The notes under the pieces: generated by a model
The model's database searches: none
What the model was told of the DNA's origin: nothing
The model's input: only the letters and a program-made list of their open reading frames with translations
Assembly (NCBI GenBank): GCA_964432925.1
Contig: CAYSPM010000073.1
Location: 1 to 13,527, forward strand
DNA: 13,527 nucleotides
Source: CAYNTC01 sp964432925
Lineage (GTDB): Bacteria; Planctomycetota; Phycisphaerae; Sedimentisphaerales; Anaerobacaceae
Reading direction: 5' to 3'
In this document: positions 13,511-13,527 of the stretch, one piece after another
How positions within the stretch are numbered: the stretch's first letter is position 1
Layout of the letters: each line of letters begins with the position of its first letter
Made by a program: the position numbers and the translations under genes

Positions 13511-13527
13511 ATGAGAACTTGGCAGTT
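13511..13527 (+). CDS. Start of a gene cut by the window edge
   Basis: ATG at 13511 is preceded by AAGGA (13498-13502) at a spacing of 8 bases, a good ribosome binding site. Only MRTWQ and two bases of the next codon are visible, so the product cannot be named. It is divergent from murE, with about 258 bases between the two start codons. Confidence 0.5.

Overview
The window looks like a stretch of an uncultivated Gram-negative bacterial genome assembly: it contains a 100-N scaffold gap at 6529-6628. The meso-diaminopimelate-type MurE, the large amino-terminally anchored oligopeptide-binding protein, the long OppC-type permease, the UROD-family protein that is not HemE, and the simple-repeat insertions inside genes all remind me of Planctomycetes (Phycisphaerae-like lineages). 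That assignment is inference from gene style, not from a phylogenetic marker.

Layout. From 1 to about 9.9 kb almost everything is on the minus strand. Reading in the direction of transcription, it begins with a promoter near 9914-9942 and a secreted helical-repeat protein (8756-9868). A complete Opp/Dpp-type ABC importer follows: solute-binding protein 6903-8645, permease B 6116-6864 (broken by the gap), permease C 4907-6109, ATPase D 3879-4910 and ATPase F 2825-3808. After the importer come a STAS-domain protein (2379-2750), a UROD-family protein (1307-2344) and a double-ACT protein (652-1104). A separate tRNA-Asp unit with its own promoter and terminator follows at 331-503. The permease and ATPase genes are tightly packed (35 bp gap, 6 bp gap, 4 bp overlap, 70 bp gap), so the importer is very likely one transcript. 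The STAS and UROD genes are probably carried on the same message. A 58-bp inverted-repeat cluster at the end of the helical-repeat gene separates it from the importer.

From 9.9 to 10.66 kb there is a 0.77-kb divergent intergenic region with no credible gene. The plus strand then carries a DUF4870 membrane protein (10661-11128) and a DUF3147-like small membrane protein interrupted by an in-frame TAG (11212-11559). Convergent to it is murE (11576-13252, minus). At the right edge a plus-strand gene starts at 13511.

The most unusual part is murE. All catalytic motifs are intact, but the protein is 558 residues, about 60 longer than usual. The surplus maps to three low-complexity insertions that keep the reading frame: four copies of the heptamer TGAGTTA, a 99-bp palindromic element with imperfect terminal inverted repeats (exactly 33 codons), and a 108-bp block made of two further heptamer arrays. 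A fourth heptamer-like cluster lies at 8703-8760, and short palindromes built on CC-TAA-GG recur at 9111, 11182 and 12138. Together these suggest two dispersed repeat families, heptameric arrays and palindromic elements, that have spread in this genome and been tolerated inside an essential gene.
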